Positions 5,797 through 7,031 of a stretch of 7,031 bases of DNA are shown here, in pieces; position 1 is the first letter of the stretch, and every line of letters starts with the position of its first letter. The stretch covers positions 1 through 7,031 of the forward strand of contig JAGGSD010000179.1 in assembly GCA_021159265.1 (NCBI GenBank), given 5' to 3'. The translations under genes were made by a program, and so were the position numbers. Origin of the DNA: Syntrophobacterales bacterium (GTDB taxonomy: Bacteria; Desulfobacterota; Syntrophia; Syntrophales; UBA6807). The notes below the pieces were generated by a model. That model searched no databases. It was given only the letters and a program-made list of their open reading frames with translations, and was not told the origin of the DNA.

Positions 5797-6925
5797 TGAA
5801 GTATTTTTCTATTCTATTAAGACCTTCTGCAATGTTTTCCATGGAATTAGCATAGGAAAACCTGAGATATCCCTCACAATTTTTGCCGAAATCGATTCCA
5901 GGAGTAACGCCGACATGTGCCTTTTCAAGAATATCAAAAGCTGTTTTGTAAGAGTCGGTCGAATATCTTTTTATATTTCCCAGGATGTAAAAGGCGCCTG
6001 TCGGTTCCACTTTGATACCAAGCCCGATTTCCCGTAGTTTACTGATAATAAAAAGTCGTCTTTCGTTAAAGGTGTTTTTCATCCGGATTACATCATCTCC
6101 AGCTTCTGTAAGGGCGGCAATTCCTCCCCACTGTACAAAAGAATTCGCGCAAATAAAGAGATTCTGTTGGATTTTCTGCATCGGCCGGATGTATTCCTTC
6201 GGTGCGATCAAGTAACCCAGGCGCCAACCTGTCATTGCGTAAGCCTTTGAAAAGCCATTGAATACAAAGGCATTATCGGTAAATTCCAGGATGCTGTGTT
6301 CTTCGCTTTCATAGACAAGGCCATGGTATATTTCATCTGAGATGACGGGAACACCTAATGATGCAATTGCCGTCATCCTTTCAGCGCTTAGAAGATTCCC
6401 CGTCGGATTAGAAGGGGAGTTGATCATGATTCCTTTAGTCTTGTCGGATATTTTTTCCTTGATCGCTCCGGTGGTGTACTGAAAACCTTCCTCTTCATAA
6501 ACATTAACATTTACCGGAATTCCATCGAGAAAAGTGATAAAGTTAGGGTAGCAGGCATAGTGAGGGTCTGAGATTATTACTTCATCTCCTTTTTCGAGGA
6601 GTGTGGAAAAGAGGAGAAACATGGCAGGTGAAGTTCCTGATGTAATAATTATCTGATCCGGTGAGATATTCACACCGTACTTTGTGAAATAGTGTTCGCA
6701 GATAGCTTCTCTTAATTCAATGAGCCCAAGACTGTGAGTATAATGGGTCTTTCCATCTTTAATGGCTTTACAGCAGGCTTCCATAATACACTCGGGTGTA
6801 TCGAAATCGGGCTCACCAACTTCCAGGTGAATTACATTTTTGCCCGCCTTTTCAAGTTCGTTGGCCCTTTCCAGGACATCCATAACAATGAAAGGGGGAA
6901 TTTCAGATGCTCTTTTAGTAACCAT
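5786..6925 (-). CDS. Class I/II PLP-dependent aminotransferase
   Basis: A 379-residue fold-type I aminotransferase, most like the aspartate/alanine/aromatic group (subfamily I). The PLP-binding lysine is Lys227 in GFSKAYAMTGWRLGY. Other signature residues are GEPDFDTP (37-44), Asn173 in SPSNPTG, Asp197 and Tyr200 in ISDEIYHG, Arg235 in GWRLGY, and Arg355 in YLRFSYANS, the usual clamp for the substrate alpha-carboxylate. Length is typical. The exact amino acid cannot be named from sequence; aspartate or alanine with 2-oxoglutarate are the commonest choices in this group. The ATG at 6925 has GAAAGGAAA (6931-6939) as ribosome site with a 7-nt spacer. It is the first gene of the leftward set and overlaps the HAD gene. 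Its leader carries the right copy of the palindromic element. Confidence 0.93.
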   Translation of the reverse strand: MVTKRASEIPPFIVMDVLERANELEKAGKNVIHLEVGEPDFDTPECIMEACCKAIKDGKTHYTHSLGLIELREAICEHYFTKYGVNISPDQIIITSGTSPAMFLLFSTLLEKGDEVIISDPHYACYPNFITFLDGIPVNVNVYEEEGFQYTTGAIKEKISDKTKGIMINSPSNPTGNLLSAERMTAIASLGVPVISDEIYHGLVYESEEHSILEFTDNAFVFNGFSKAYAMTGWRLGYLIAPKEYIRPMQKIQQNLFICANSFVQWGGIAALTEAGDDVIRMKNTFNERRLFIISKLREIGLGIKVEPTGAFYILGNIKRYSTDSYKTAFDILEKAHVGVTPGIDFGKNCEGYLRFSYANSMENIAEGLNRIEKYFNEL

Positions 6926-6961
6926 TATTATTTCCTTTCGGTTTTCGTGCTTGCATAATAA

Positions 6962-6989
6962 TTGACAGTTTCGTAAAAAGCTCCATTAT
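6962..6989 (+). promoter_or_regulatory. Possible outward promoter in the right element
   Basis: A perfect TTGACA (6962-6967) is followed after 16 bp by CATTAT (6984-6989; 4 of 6 to TATAAT). It would drive transcription rightward out of the window. The -10 lies inside the hairpin stem, and the corresponding left-copy sequence (TTGATG) is a poorer -35, so this may be chance. Confidence 0.2.
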
Positions 6990-7012
6990 GCCGTTTAGCG
7001 GCATTATAATGG
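6975..7012 (-). terminator. Hairpin plus T-run ahead of the aminotransferase
   Basis: Read leftward, the stem (7012-7008 and 7004-6999 with 6993-6983) is followed by GC and a T-run (6979-6975), a terminator-like layout placed 49 nt before the start codon at 6925. It has the same order, hairpin then T-run then start codon, as the left copy. The TAT bulge weakens this stem, so termination would be less efficient than at 37-77. Confidence 0.35.
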
Positions 7013-7031
7013 AAAGTAACTTTTACAAAGC

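Larger units (their letters stand above)
6962..7021 (+). repeat. Palindromic dispersed element, right copy
   Basis: The inverted counterpart of the element at 28-90. It begins TTGA, contains TTCGTAAAAAGCTCC (6970-6984), a stem of 6983-6993 with 6999-7004 plus 7008-7012 (a TAT bulge at 7005-7007), and ends AAGTAACT. An outer GTAAAA (6973-6978) can also pair with TTTTAC (7021-7026). Compared with the left copy, two stem base pairs have changed on both sides, so pairing is kept. It lies 37 nt upstream of the aminotransferase start. Confidence 0.75.

Noticed and set aside
28..7021. The two end palindromes as terminal inverted repeats of one 7-kb mobile element
   Set aside because: The interior holds only housekeeping-type genes, with no transposase or integrase and no target duplication visible; independent copies of a dispersed element are simpler.

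Overview
This 7 kb window looks like an ordinary chromosomal stretch from a Gram-negative, probably anaerobic bacterium. The best guess is a deltaproteobacterium-type lineage (Desulfobacterota: Syntrophales, Desulfobacterales and relatives). The reasons are an outer-membrane TolC-type channel with a signal peptide, a small phasin-like protein coupled to a UbiB/ABC1 kinase, moderate to low GC, and short spacers filled with small dispersed repeats. The lineage is an inference; no rRNA or other marker gene is present.

Layout: three genes run rightward. They are an outer-membrane efflux protein (114-1469), a 282-bp repeat-rich spacer, then a tightly coupled pair of phasin-like protein (1752-2051) and UbiB-family kinase (2055-3749). 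Four genes run leftward from the other end: a class I/II PLP aminotransferase (start 6925), a HAD phosphatase overlapping it by 11 nt, then after 55 bp QueD, then FolE2 overlapping QueD by 8 nt. The two sets converge on a 158-bp spacer (3750-3907).

Functionally, FolE2 (GTP to 7,8-dihydroneopterin triphosphate) and QueD (that product to 6-carboxytetrahydropterin) are consecutive first steps of the preQ0/queuosine pathway. Both keep their recognisable metal and catalytic residues. The aminotransferase and HAD protein lie upstream in the same direction and may share a transcript, but their substrates cannot be read from sequence. The phasin-UbiB pair suggests a membrane or lipid/quinone role. 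The TolC homologue has no pump or adaptor partner in view.

I see no wholly new gene system. The most interesting content is non-coding. (1) Two copies of a roughly 60-bp palindromic element sit in opposite orientation at the window ends, each just upstream of the start codon of the gene next to it. Their stems differ by two compensatory base-pair changes. (2) Three separate spacers contain 7-bp tandem repeats that are variants of one heptamer (NNTTCAA). (3) A GC-rich hairpin repeat lies in the tolC-phasin spacer, and an octamer repeat forms the last codons and stop of tolC.
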